Under the pieces are notes generated by a model, which did no database searches, was not told the origin of the DNA, and saw nothing but the letters and a program-made list of their open reading frames with translations. A DNA stretch of 34,987 nt from Candidatus Thorarchaeota archaeon (GTDB lineage: Archaea > Asgardarchaeota > Thorarchaeia > Thorarchaeales > Thorarchaeaceae): assembly GCA_029210805.1 (NCBI GenBank), contig JARGGA010000004.1:1-34987 (forward strand). Direction: 5' to 3'. The stretch's first letter is position 1; the number at the start of each line of letters is the position of its first letter. The position numbers and the translations under genes were made by a program. Shown here one piece after another: positions 24,850 to 34,741 of the stretch.

Positions 24850-26976
24850 CTAAAAATCCTCTAGCAGCGTTTGAAGAGAGCCAGTATTTTCATCATTAGA
24901 TGTAGTGGATTCATCTTCCGAGGTAGTAATGGTGTCTAACCCTAGCTGTTTCTTGATCGAGGCTGCTATGACCGTGCCGATAGCTGGGATTCGTGCAAGA
25001 TCAGGCAGTGGTATACTATAGAGATCTACTAGGCCTTTGATACCGTTTGAATACATCATTCTTGCACGAACTCTACCAATTCCTTTTAGATTTGCAAGCT
25101 CCAGTAATTCGTTTTTAATTCCGTATTTTACTCTGGATCTAAGTGCCTGTAAGATTGGTATGTGTTCAGATAGTCCTACTACCCTTGCTATTTCTGCCGC
25201 GGAATATAGAAGCCATTCTGCAGATCTTACGTATCGGTGGATATCACCCATACCGACGTTATATTGTTCTGTTAGCTGGGATTCAGAAGTTTCAGAAATC
25301 CAGCCTTGTAATACGTATGCTGTTTTTACTTCTGCCAGTAACCGGGAATACCCCTCAGGGTCTTCCCAACTATCTGGTACCGGCACCAGAAATTTGTCAT
25401 GATTGGTTTCTATATATGCGGTAATTTCTTCCATTTCGGACTGTGTTACGTAAGAGAGTGGTTGATCAGGACAATGAGCGACTAATTGCAAAATACCAAT
25501 CTCAGTGAGTTCTTCAGCTTTCACTAAAGTATCTCTTAACATAATTGCGGTATAGGGATGAATATACAATCTGGATGTCCGTTGTCCAAGAGGGGTTGCA
25601 TACATTTGTTCTTGGTTAATTTCGATAAGTTCACCTTGCTCAAGAAAATCCAGAGCAGAAGTCACATGATGGTCTATTTCCCATCTTTCAGATTGATATG
25701 AAAAGAATGTCCCATCAATCAATTTGTCAATTTCAGCTCGGTTTCTTGTCATCTCTGTTGCGATTGCAGATAGTACGTGTGTCTGAACAGCCTCCTGAGA
25801 TGCTAGTTTAGAGGAAATTGATTCGGTTTCTGAATACAAGTAGTGTTCAAGCAAGAATTCTTGTTCACTTTCGGATTTAGCAAATATTATGGCCTCACCG
25901 TATTTGTCATATTTAGGACGGCCCGCACGACCAGCCATCTGTTTGTATTCAAGAACTGGTATGGGGTAGCTTCCACGGTTCTGTTCAAAACGGCGATAGT
26001 CCCTAATTATCGCTCTACGTGCAGGAAGATTCACACCTGCCGCTAGAGTTGGTGTTGCAACAATCACTTTCAGAAGGTCGTTTTTAAAACCTGCCTCCAC
26101 TATGCCCTGTTCTTGGTTTGTAAGGCCTGCATGATGAAATGCTACACCCATACCAACCAATCGAGAGAGGGTTTTTGTTGATTCAGGGATAGCAGGACCA
26201 CTGATAATGCGTTTTGCTATATCACTCAGCAAACCCAGCTTTTCCTTCGATAGATAAGGTCGTATAGAACTGGCAATCTTCTTGCATACTGCTATTGTTG
26301 ATTTCCGAGAGGATACAAAAACCAGAACCTGACCATCTTCTTCCAAAATATCACAGATAATATCTGCTATCTCATCTTTTCGCTTTCGGGGTATGCTTCT
26401 AGTGGATCTATCTGCAAATTTTATTTCCCCATCATAGTATACGCCCTCTTTCAATTCAACGGGTCGCCATGAGCTTTTCACAAGCTCGGCATTGAGCCAT
26501 CCTGCGATTTCATCAGCGTTCGATATTGTCGCACTTAATCCCACAACTTGGACATTCGGTAAAATTTGAAGCATTTTGGCAAGAACCATTTCCAAAGTTG
26601 GACCTCTGGATGAATCATTTATCAAATGAATTTCATCAACAACGATGATGCCAATATCATGAATCCAATCTGGATTGTGTCTGATAATTGAGTCAGCACG
26701 CTCGGTTGTTAGAATAACTATGTCGGCTTCTGCCAATTGGGTTCCCTTTGAATCGTAGTCGCCAATTGACATTGCTACTGTTATACCCAAGTTTTCGTAT
26801 TTTTTGAACTCCTCGTATTTTTCCTGTGCTAAGGACCTTAGAGGAACAAGGTATAGTGCCTTGCCCAGTCCATCCAATATATTTCGTAACATGCATATCT
26901 CTGCAACCAACGTTTTTCCTGAACTCGTGGGAACTGCAAGTATGAGGTTTTGGCCTTCAAGTACTTTGGTCGCCAA
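24850..26976 (-). CDS. hel308: Hel308-type Ski2-like DNA helicase (5' end unresolved, probably extends to ~27094)
   Basis: PTSSGKT, DEIHLINDSSRG, GLSATISN, GVAFHHAGL, QMAGRAGRP, C-terminal HhH (LKGIGRVRARMMYSNGI); in-frame codons upstream of the TTG at 26976 encode the Q-motif (LFPTQEKAL). Confidence 0.9.
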   Translation of the reverse strand: MATKVLEGQNLILAVPTSSGKTLVAEICMLRNILDGLGKALYLVPLRSLAQEKYEEFKKYENLGITVAMSIGDYDSKGTQLAEADIVILTTERADSIIRHNPDWIHDIGIIVVDEIHLINDSSRGPTLEMVLAKMLQILPNVQVVGLSATISNADEIAGWLNAELVKSSWRPVELKEGVYYDGEIKFADRSTRSIPRKRKDEIADIICDILEEDGQVLVFVSSRKSTIAVCKKIASSIRPYLSKEKLGLLSDIAKRIISGPAIPESTKTLSRLVGMGVAFHHAGLTNQEQGIVEAGFKNDLLKVIVATPTLAAGVNLPARRAIIRDYRRFEQNRGSYPIPVLEYKQMAGRAGRPKYDKYGEAIIFAKSESEQEFLLEHYLYSETESISSKLASQEAVQTHVLSAIATEMTRNRAEIDKLIDGTFFSYQSERWEIDHHVTSALDFLEQGELIEINQEQMYATPLGQRTSRLYIHPYTAIMLRDTLVKAEELTEIGILQLVAHCPDQPLSYVTQSEMEEITAYIETNHDKFLVPVPDSWEDPEGYSRLLAEVKTAYVLQGWISETSESQLTEQYNVGMGDIHRYVRSAEWLLYSAAEIARVVGLSEHIPILQALRSRVKYGIKNELLELANLKGIGRVRARMMYSNGIKGLVDLYSIPLPDLARIPAIGTVIAASIKKQLGLDTITTSEDESTTSNDENTGSLQTLLEDF

Positions 26977-27108
26977 TGCCTTTTCCTGAGTTGGAAATAG
27001 AGATGATACTCCAGATTGTTTCAGGAGGTCGATTGTTTTTTTGTTAATTGGTAAATCATCTAGTTGCGTTTCTTTCCCACTCCACAGAGTTCATCTAATT
27101 ATGCATTT

Positions 27109-29196
27109 TTAGCTCTGGACTCGGCTCCACTTGCCAGGTGCAGGATTATACAGAATGCCTTCGTCATGCAATTTTGCAATGATTTTTTCAGCATTATCCC
27201 GAGATAGGCCCATATCTTCCACTTTACGTAGTAACTCCTCTTCATTAACCACTGAGGTGCCAGCATCTTCCATGTCTTTCATAACCTTGAGAATCTTATC
27301 CGAATCACCACGTTGGGAAGCACTCATCGGGGAAATATATCTATCAATGTCAATTTTACCAGTAACGCTATCATAAGCTACCATCCTTAGAGATGCTTCC
27401 ACAAGCTCTATTGCAGCTTGAGCATCTTCTTCACTCACTTTTGGACGGAGGGCCATCTTCGCACGAGCCTCTGCAAGACGCACGAGTGCTTCTAATTGTC
27501 TAGCAGTGATGGGTACAGGACCTGCGCCTCCTTCTGCTTGTTTTCGTAACTCAACATAGAAGTTTTCTATTTTCTTGCTAGCTTCGCTAGTCAATTGTGG
27601 TTGTTCGGCATACCTATTTGCATAGCCAATGTATTTTTTCAGAAAATCTTTATCGATAGGAGGTGTTTTTGGCTCAACTGGCGTTTTTTGTGTCTGATGC
27701 ATACTTAAGATGAATTGTGCTATTTCACGATCACGCTCCGGTTCAACTGTATCAACAAGAATCCAAGTCAAATCGAATCTGGACAAAATTGTAAATGGTA
27801 ATTTGATATTCTCTTGAACAGATAGTGATGGTTCATACCGTCCTAACGTTGGATTAGCAGCGGCCAAAATAGAAGTTCGGGCATTGAGAGTAGCAACTAT
27901 ACCAGCTTTAGCAATGCTTACTGTATGCTGTTCCATTGCTTCATGAATGGCCGTTCTGTCATTAGGATCCATTTTGTCAAATTCATCTATACAGGCAATT
28001 CCCTGATCAGCTAAAACAAGGGCTCCTGCTTCAAGAGTCATTGCTCCGGTATCAGTATCATGAACTACAGCAGCAGTTAGGCCAGCTGCGGTAGTTCCTT
28101 TTCCAGAGGTGTATAGACTCCGTGATGCAAGGCCGGTTATGAATTTTAGAATCTGGCTTTTACCCGTTCCAGGGTCCCCAATCATCAATATATTGGAACG
28201 TCCACGTAGTCGTGTTCCATCAGGAAGTGTTTTCCCCACTCCTCCAAAGAGAAGTAAGGCGATTGACTCTTTGATTCTTTCATGCCCCTGAATTGATGGT
28301 GCTATTGAGGCATAAATTCGTCTGTGGACAAAGGGGTCATCGGCCAGCTTTTGGAGCTCTTCCTTGTCTTCTTCAGAGAGTTCCAACTGTTCATACTCCT
28401 TTTCAGCAATCTCAACACCATTTGCTTGAATATATACGTTGAATGTTGCTAGCTTGCCGCCCCTTCTTGTAAAATCAGGTGTTGTTAGAAGAATTCCTGT
28501 TACCTTTACAAGATCCCCAGGTCGGGATATGTCAACTATGTCACCTTCCAGTATTACATCAACGGAACGAGGCATTGAACCAGGGGGAAGCTCATCGGGA
28601 GATTCTTGTATTCTTACTTTCTGCCAGTCACGGAACTTTGATTGTTCGGGGATCAAACTCACGGGTGTTTTCTTACCGCAAACAGGACACTGATCCGGTT
28701 CCATATAACGCCCATCTTCTTGGGTTTGTAGAATAATTTCACCGCATCTTCTACACTTGAAAGTTGCATGAACTAGCAGTGGCTTTACTTCACTGGCACG
28801 CATCATGATGCCGCTGATGTGAATTAATTTCCCAATATGACGGGATCTAATCGCTCGTAGAGGTACGTGAGTTGTCTTACTCACGTAATTGATTATTCTT
28901 ACCTTGATTAGACTTTCATCAAGTCCTTCAATATATTCTGGGTCTTCTGTTTGCAGGATCGACCTAAGAACGGTGTCAAGCATATCTAGGAATTGGGATG
29001 GGGACTCCTTTGCTAGAGTGCTAAAAACAACATTATCAAAGGTGGTCATATCCTTAAAATCAATGTTTAGAGAGGTTGCTCCGTCTATAGAAAATCGTTG
29101 AATTTTTGACCAATAAACTAAGCTTCCTTGTTCATCCTTATGCGTCCGCAAGAATTCTTCGAATCGTTCTTGCGGGCCTCCCTCGTAGCCGGACAT
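27109..29196 (-). CDS. mcm: MCM replicative helicase
   Basis: IMMRASEVKPL, Zn-finger CRRC...CPVC, NILMIGDPGTGKSQILKF, IDEFDKM, SRFDLTWIL. Confidence 0.97.
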   Translation of the reverse strand: MSGYEGGPQERFEEFLRTHKDEQGSLVYWSKIQRFSIDGATSLNIDFKDMTTFDNVVFSTLAKESPSQFLDMLDTVLRSILQTEDPEYIEGLDESLIKVRIINYVSKTTHVPLRAIRSRHIGKLIHISGIMMRASEVKPLLVHATFKCRRCGEIILQTQEDGRYMEPDQCPVCGKKTPVSLIPEQSKFRDWQKVRIQESPDELPPGSMPRSVDVILEGDIVDISRPGDLVKVTGILLTTPDFTRRGGKLATFNVYIQANGVEIAEKEYEQLELSEEDKEELQKLADDPFVHRRIYASIAPSIQGHERIKESIALLLFGGVGKTLPDGTRLRGRSNILMIGDPGTGKSQILKFITGLASRSLYTSGKGTTAAGLTAAVVHDTDTGAMTLEAGALVLADQGIACIDEFDKMDPNDRTAIHEAMEQHTVSIAKAGIVATLNARTSILAAANPTLGRYEPSLSVQENIKLPFTILSRFDLTWILVDTVEPERDREIAQFILSMHQTQKTPVEPKTPPIDKDFLKKYIGYANRYAEQPQLTSEASKKIENFYVELRKQAEGGAGPVPITARQLEALVRLAEARAKMALRPKVSEEDAQAAIELVEASLRMVAYDSVTGKIDIDRYISPMSASQRGDSDKILKVMKDMEDAGTSVVNEEELLRKVEDMGLSRDNAEKIIAKLHDEGILYNPAPGKWSRVQS

Positions 29197-29311
29197 ATGT
29201 ATTTGCCTCTTGTAGTTGTGTTGTAAGTGTATGCAATCGGCCGAGCGTCTGCCTGTGCTTCATGAGTTAGACTACTCAGGTCATATTTAAGCACCTGTAT
29301 GACCAACGGTT

Positions 29312-29878
29312 TTAGTTGAAGAGTGATTTTCGCCAGTCCGAGATTAAATTGGCTAACTCCTCACAAAGCCACCGTTCTTCTAATGCCATATCCTTGCGTT
29401 TATCCGGCAATGCACCAGATTTCGCAACACGAATGATTTTGGATAAACGCGACTCAAGAAGCATAGGTACTATGCGCTGCAATTTCTCGATTTCGTCATA
29501 TAATCGTTCATCCAATGAAGATTTGTCACTTTGAAGATTCAAAATCCTCCTGCTAATTGCTGAATAAACTAGAGGGTGAAGAGATTGTAGCTGTGGACTA
29601 CCTTCTTCGTTTCTTGAGATGTTTTGGAGATTTCCTAATGATTCCAAGTCCTCATCTTGGGCCAGCTCGGCAATTCCATGAGCCACAAGTTTCTCGATAG
29701 CCCAGTTTGGTAGATCTGCTTGGGCCGTGGAAGTGAATGGCCCAATTTTTTCCCCACCAATAGTTATCTCTGGAATGTCCTTTACAAACACACATCTTCT
29801 ATTGTGATTCAAGAACTCCATTTGAGAGCGTTCAACAATTTCACTTGTTGTATTGCTAAGTCGTATCATAGACCACAC
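29312..29878 (-). CDS. GINS complex subunit
   Basis: DIPEITIGGEKIGPFTSTAQADLPNWAIEKLVAHGIAEL, a GINS B-domain signature; adjacent to mcm. Confidence 0.78.
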   Translation of the reverse strand: MWSMIRLSNTTSEIVERSQMEFLNHNRRCVFVKDIPEITIGGEKIGPFTSTAQADLPNWAIEKLVAHGIAELAQDEDLESLGNLQNISRNEEGSPQLQSLHPLVYSAISRRILNLQSDKSSLDERLYDEIEKLQRIVPMLLESRLSKIIRVAKSGALPDKRKDMALEERWLCEELANLISDWRKSLFN

Positions 29879-30048
29879 TTGTACTGTTTTGATGTTTATG
29901 CTGATAAAGCCCTTACTATTCAGTAAAACATTGAAAGCACTCGAAGATTAACTTTCGGGTAAGCTTTTTAGATTCAAACAAAGCAAATGATTAAGACGCT
30001 TGGCTGACAGTGACAATTTGCTTCAGCTATTCTGGATGGTACTTCCTA

Positions 30049-31005
30049 ATGGATATTGATCTCTGGACTGAGAAACATAGACCGCGAACTCTAACGGATA
30101 TCGTAGGTCAAAACATCATTGTTGAAAGACTGGTCAAATTTGTGGAGAAGAAGACCTTACCTCATTGTCTTTTTGCTGGTCCACCGGGAACAGCAAAGAC
30201 CACAGCAGGAGTGGCCTTGGCAAGAGATTTGTTCGGCGAGTTTTTTGAAAGAAACTTTATGGAACTCAATGCAAGTGATGAGCGTGGTATAGATGTTGTG
30301 AGAAACCAGATTAAATCCTTTGCTAGATCATTACCTGCTGGTGGCGCACCATTCAAAATCCTTGTTCTAGATGAAGCAGATCATCTTACAAATGACGCTC
30401 AGCATGCATTAAGAAGAACAATGGAGTCATATGCCTCTTCATGTAGAATGATTTTGATTTGTAACTACTCAAGCAGGATTATCCCACCCATTCAATCAAG
30501 ATGTGCGGTCTTCAAGTTTGCTCGTCTGAGTGAGGAAGATATTGCTGAAAGACTTGAATATGTTGCCAAAGAAGAAGGAGTCAAACTTAACCCTAAGGGA
30601 AGAGATTCCATCCTCTATTTGGCTAATGGGGATATGCGTGTAGCGATTAACCTTCTGCAGGCTGCATCATCTTCGACAAAAGTAGTAACTGATACTGCTG
30701 TCTTTGCAATATCAGGTCGTGCAGATCCACAAAAAATTCGCACATTATTATCTACCGCCGTTGCTAGTGACTTCGATCAGGCTCTTGGTATGCTTAGAAT
30801 CTTGATTTCTCAAGATGGTGTTGCTCCGCTTGACTTGACAAGACAAATTCACAGGGAGATACATAGTTTAGAAGTCAACACATATAGAAAACAAACTATC
30901 CTTGAAAGAACAGCTGAAGTTGAATTTCGAGTAGCTGAAGGAGCAGATGGAGAGGTGCAACTATCCGCTTTGCTTGCTCACATTGCACTAGGACAGGATA
31001 GCTAA
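30049..31005 (+). CDS. rfcS: replication factor C small subunit
   Basis: WTEKHRPRTLTDIVGQ, FAGPPGTAKTTAG, LDEADHLTNDAQHALRRTME, CNYSSRIIPPIQSRCAVFKF; ATG at 30049. Confidence 0.96.
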   Translation: MDIDLWTEKHRPRTLTDIVGQNIIVERLVKFVEKKTLPHCLFAGPPGTAKTTAGVALARDLFGEFFERNFMELNASDERGIDVVRNQIKSFARSLPAGGAPFKILVLDEADHLTNDAQHALRRTMESYASSCRMILICNYSSRIIPPIQSRCAVFKFARLSEEDIAERLEYVAKEEGVKLNPKGRDSILYLANGDMRVAINLLQAASSSTKVVTDTAVFAISGRADPQKIRTLLSTAVASDFDQALGMLRILISQDGVAPLDLTRQIHREIHSLEVNTYRKQTILERTAEVEFRVAEGADGEVQLSALLAHIALGQDS

Positions 31006-32225
31006 TGACCGATCAAAAGCTCCCTTGGCCAGAGAGATATCGTCCTAGTAGTATAGGCGCATTAGTTGGGAATGAAGATGCTATACAATCTTTTGTGAAT
31101 TGGATGAAGTCGTGGAATGTGGGAATACCAAAGAAGAGAGCGGTTTTACTTGTTGGGCCTTCTGGAACTGGAAAGACTGCCGTCGTGGGTGCTATTGCAA
31201 ATGACCTAGGTTTTGAGTTGGTTGAGTTTAACGCGAGTGATAAACGCAATAAGGGCAGTATCGAAATACAAGTGTCTCGATCCGCAATGCAACATACTTT
31301 GGATGGAAGACCTCGTGTGATATTACTAGACGAGGTTGACGGACTATCTGGAACAAGTGATAGAGGTGGAGTTAGCGCAATTCTCAAGATTATCGGTGTA
31401 TCAGCACACCCTATTGTTATGACTGCCAATGATTACGAAAGTCCCAAGCTTACGGATGTAATGAAACGTTGTCATGTATTCAAGTTTGATTTCATAGATG
31501 ATGAATCAGTAACTAAAATTCTGCAAAGAATTGCAAATGATAACGCTAATCAAGTATCAAATGAGGTGTTGGAGAAAATAGTTGCAGGTTCTCGAGGGGA
31601 TCTTAGAGCGGCAATATCAGATTTAGAAGCTATTATGGAAGGCCAATTGGATGATGATGAGAGTCTAGGTAGAAGGGATGTAAGAAGGAATGTGACTCAA
31701 ACCCTTCGCCGTTTGTTTATGTTAACCGATCCTGCTGCAGCAAGAATGATAGTTTCTGAAGCGGATGTTGATCATGATAGTTTATTATCATGGCTGGAGG
31801 AGAATATACATCTCCACTTGGTCAGCCCTTCAGAACTAGAGGCAGGCTTGGATGCACTTTCCACAGCAGATGTATACCTAGGAAGAATTATGCGCCAACA
31901 AAATTGGAAACTTCTTTCATATGTGTATGATTTTCTTTCCTCAAATATCACATCAAGTAGAAGTATAACCCGCTACCGAAAAGTAGAGTACACACAACCT
32001 GTCTGGCCTCTTCTAATATGGAAAGGAAGAAAACGGAAAGAGAAGAAGGGAGAGGTGATTTCTGTTGCTGCAGAGGTTATGGGAGTTTCCAGAGAGAAGG
32101 TGTATGAAAAATGTATTCGCACGATAGAGGTGATTGTTGATATTGCTCCCAACCAGAGAGAGGACTTTGCGGTTTGGCTTGGAGTCAATAAAGGGGCACT
32201 CGGTCAAAAAGATGGTCGGCGTTGA
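31005..32225 (+). CDS. rfcL: replication factor C large subunit
   Basis: LPWPERYRPSSIGALVGNEDA, LLVGPSGTGKTAVVGAIAND, LLDEVDGLSG; 1-nt junction with rfcS. Confidence 0.93.
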   Translation: MTDQKLPWPERYRPSSIGALVGNEDAIQSFVNWMKSWNVGIPKKRAVLLVGPSGTGKTAVVGAIANDLGFELVEFNASDKRNKGSIEIQVSRSAMQHTLDGRPRVILLDEVDGLSGTSDRGGVSAILKIIGVSAHPIVMTANDYESPKLTDVMKRCHVFKFDFIDDESVTKILQRIANDNANQVSNEVLEKIVAGSRGDLRAAISDLEAIMEGQLDDDESLGRRDVRRNVTQTLRRLFMLTDPAAARMIVSEADVDHDSLLSWLEENIHLHLVSPSELEAGLDALSTADVYLGRIMRQQNWKLLSYVYDFLSSNITSSRSITRYRKVEYTQPVWPLLIWKGRKRKEKKGEVISVAAEVMGVSREKVYEKCIRTIEVIVDIAPNQREDFAVWLGVNKGALGQKDGRR

Positions 32226-33048
32226 TTCCTTCAAGCATTGTTGCAGACCTCTTGAAATAGCCGAAACGACTATTCACTACTTTGCGTATTAACTTTAGAG
32301 CATTCATACTTGGTTTCATTCTAATCGGGACTATTGCTTCTATTAGAACAAGTCCCTCAGGAAGTGCGGGATCAATCCCTCCCGGGATTGTTTCTTTCCC
32401 GGTAAGTAAATCGGATATAATGCTTGGAGAATAGAGGCTCAGGCCAATCCACTTTAACAACGTTACAGATTTGCGCACAAGCTTCCAAAGGAATCTGACC
32501 CCGAAAAAATCGAAAACAAGTGTATCATTATTTGATCTAACGGATACATCCAGGATGGTGGTTCGAGTGTTGCGTCCTGCATCTGGTTTTGAAAGAAGTG
32601 CGTAGTTATGAGTTCCCACTAACAATTTCGCTCCTTCTTTGATTTTTTCTAAATCCATAGAATGGTTTGATTTGCTCAAATAGTACTTGTAGTGTCTGGA
32701 AAGAACATCATATCGTGGATTGAATTCAGCCGGAGCTTTTGAATACGCCCAGAGAACAATGTCTTCTGGAAGAAGTGTATTAATCTTATCAAGATTAAGA
32801 GGTTTATTGGAATGGAATTTAACAACTTGGCCTATGCTATTTACTCCTCTATCGGTCCGACCGGATATTACAACGGATTCACGAGTATATTCCTCGCCGT
32901 TCCATGAATGTAATGTATCAATCAATTCTCCTTGAATAGTGCGTACATTTGGTTGCCACTGTGATCCATGATATGATGCTCCCAGATAGAATAGACGAGC
33001 TATGTACGCTGTCACAGACGGTTCTCCTTCATGAGTCCCAGAGGTCAA
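32185..33048 (-). CDS. truA: tRNA pseudouridine(38-40) synthase TruA
   Basis: LFYLGASYHGSQWQPNVRTIQGEL, SGRTDRGVNSIGQVV, FNPRYDVLSRHYKYYL. Confidence 0.9.
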   Translation of the reverse strand: MTSGTHEGEPSVTAYIARLFYLGASYHGSQWQPNVRTIQGELIDTLHSWNGEEYTRESVVISGRTDRGVNSIGQVVKFHSNKPLNLDKINTLLPEDIVLWAYSKAPAEFNPRYDVLSRHYKYYLSKSNHSMDLEKIKEGAKLLVGTHNYALLSKPDAGRNTRTTILDVSVRSNNDTLVFDFFGVRFLWKLVRKSVTLLKWIGLSLYSPSIISDLLTGKETIPGGIDPALPEGLVLIEAIVPIRMKPSMNALKLIRKVVNSRFGYFKRSATMLEGINADHLFDRVPLY

Positions 33049-33313
33049 GGAAATTCTTTAGTGAACGAGCTCGAATATCTTCTGTTCTGTAGCGATACAT
33101 CTTAATCCGGCCATGTATTTTCTCTTCAACAAGTCCCGATTTAACCAGTGCTCGAAGGTGCGTTTTTGTTGTACTGTGATTAAGGCTGACTCGTCTGCAT
33201 ATTTCTGAAATAAGCAATTCCTTTTCTTCAGCAAGCTCTTTCAGCACTTTCATTCTGCCCCTAGATGAAAATAATTCTTCAATAGGAATTCTTGGGTATG
33301 ATTCTGCATCCAT
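33029..33313 (-). CDS. winged-helix (ArsR-like) DNA-binding protein
   Basis: GRMKVLKELAEEKELLISEICRRVSLNHSTTKTHLRALVKSGLVEEK. Confidence 0.75.
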   Translation of the reverse strand: MDAESYPRIPIEELFSSRGRMKVLKELAEEKELLISEICRRVSLNHSTTKTHLRALVKSGLVEEKIHGRIKMYRYRTEDIRARSLKNFLDLWDS

Positions 33314-33317
33314 TACC

Positions 33318-34523
33318 TTACAACCTTCCTCTATCTAATATGCCAAGTAAGTATTGTTCAAGTAGGTCAGCGGGAATGTCAGAAAGACCCAGCAGAGTTG
33401 TCTGGCCCCTTTGTCCAACACCAGAACGTTTTGTATCTATTACTCCGTGAGCATTCAAATCTTGAACCCATTCCCAAACCTGAGTGTGAGCTCGCGATTC
33501 GGAGTTATACTCTTCACAAACAGAACGATACATTTCTTCTACCTCTCCAATTGTTACATAAGCACTTTGACCTTCCTTCAGTTTTCTAGCAGCTGCAAGG
33601 AGTAGAAGCTGATTATGTCTTGGTAAACTTTCAAGAACTTCTTTCCTTATTTCGGGGTGTGTATCGGCCTTGGCCTTTCTAACGTAGTCTGGTATTATTA
33701 CAGACGACTCCAAGCTATCTGCTTGCTTACCTGCACGCCAGAGTAATTCTATTGCGTATCTTGCGTCACCTCTTTCGGATGCAATTTCGCATACCAGTTG
33801 CAATGTTTCAGGCATCACCGCACGCTCTACAAATGCCATCTTGTTCCTTTCTGCAAGTATATCATTCAATTCGGAAGCCGTGTATTTCTCGAATCTGATA
33901 ATATTCCTCTGTAATGTACTTAATGTACTATGATCAAATAGATTACTGTCAAGTGGGATATGGCGACCGACGCCAATCATGGATAGTCTTTGTTGTGCGT
34001 TGAGCTGGTCATCCATGAGTCGTGTGAGATTGTATAGAATATCTCCACCTTTCTGTTTTATGAAATAATCAAGCTCATCCAGAATTAGAAGGAGATATCG
34101 ATCTTCTGTTTCTAAGATTTCGACAATTATCTGCAGAAGTTCCTCTGGAGAATGACCTCTTCGTGGGAATTTTGGCTTGAATTGCCGTAGAATTTTGAGA
34201 TATACCAGATATGCACTCTTGTTCACTCTACAATTGATATGCAGTTTGTGAAAGCGGATATCACGACGTTGAGCAGCTTGGACAATTTGCTCTGCAAAAC
34301 GTTTTGCAACAGCGGTTTTTCCAGTTCCTACAGGACCTTCTATTATGAACTTCTGGCTTGTGCGACCAGGGGATGTTATGAGAGTCTTGAAATTTTGGGC
34401 TAATGCTCTCAGTTCTGATTCCCTATGTGGTAGATTCTCTGGGACATAATCGATCGACAAATAGTGCTCTGATTTGAATACACTCCTTCGACTGAGTTCG
34501 TCTTCTACATAATCTCTTGGCAT
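33318..34523 (-). CDS. Orc1/Cdc6 replication initiator
   Basis: VPENLPHRESELRALAQNF, IEGPVGTGKTAVAKRFAEQ, LLLILDELDYFI, C-terminal wHTH. Confidence 0.9.
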   Translation of the reverse strand: MPRDYVEDELSRRSVFKSEHYLSIDYVPENLPHRESELRALAQNFKTLITSPGRTSQKFIIEGPVGTGKTAVAKRFAEQIVQAAQRRDIRFHKLHINCRVNKSAYLVYLKILRQFKPKFPRRGHSPEELLQIIVEILETEDRYLLLILDELDYFIKQKGGDILYNLTRLMDDQLNAQQRLSMIGVGRHIPLDSNLFDHSTLSTLQRNIIRFEKYTASELNDILAERNKMAFVERAVMPETLQLVCEIASERGDARYAIELLWRAGKQADSLESSVIIPDYVRKAKADTHPEIRKEVLESLPRHNQLLLLAAARKLKEGQSAYVTIGEVEEMYRSVCEEYNSESRAHTQVWEWVQDLNAHGVIDTKRSGVGQRGQTTLLGLSDIPADLLEQYLLGILDRGRL

Positions 34524-34564
34524 CCCAAACCAGAGTAATCAAGGCAGAGCCAACTTAAAAGGAT

Positions 34565-34591
34565 TGTGCGAATTGTACGATTAATCGCACA
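34565..34591. promoter_or_regulatory. inverted repeat upstream of orc1/cdc6
   Basis: TGTGCGA-N13-TCGCACA, with an internal CGATTAATCG palindrome, just upstream of a TATA-like CTTTTAAG on the minus strand. Confidence 0.4.
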
Positions 34592-34741
34592 TTAATGGCA
34601 GAGGTTACCGAAAGTAATAGAGGCGAGCTCCTAACTCAAGATCCAAGTCATTGTCGTATCGACTCATCGGGGTCATGACATTCATCGCTCGCCATAACTC
34701 ATCATACACCTGAACTTAAATGTCATCTGAAAGCAAGAAAA

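Noticed and set aside
27109-32225. Inteins in MCM, RFC-S or RFC-L (common archaeal intein hosts)
   Set aside because: Walker A and other motifs are continuous and protein lengths are normal; no intein splice blocks.
34524-34741. Canonical ORB origin elements upstream of orc1/cdc6
   Set aside because: No match by eye to the known ORB core; only the TGTGCGA/TCGCACA inverted repeat is supportable.
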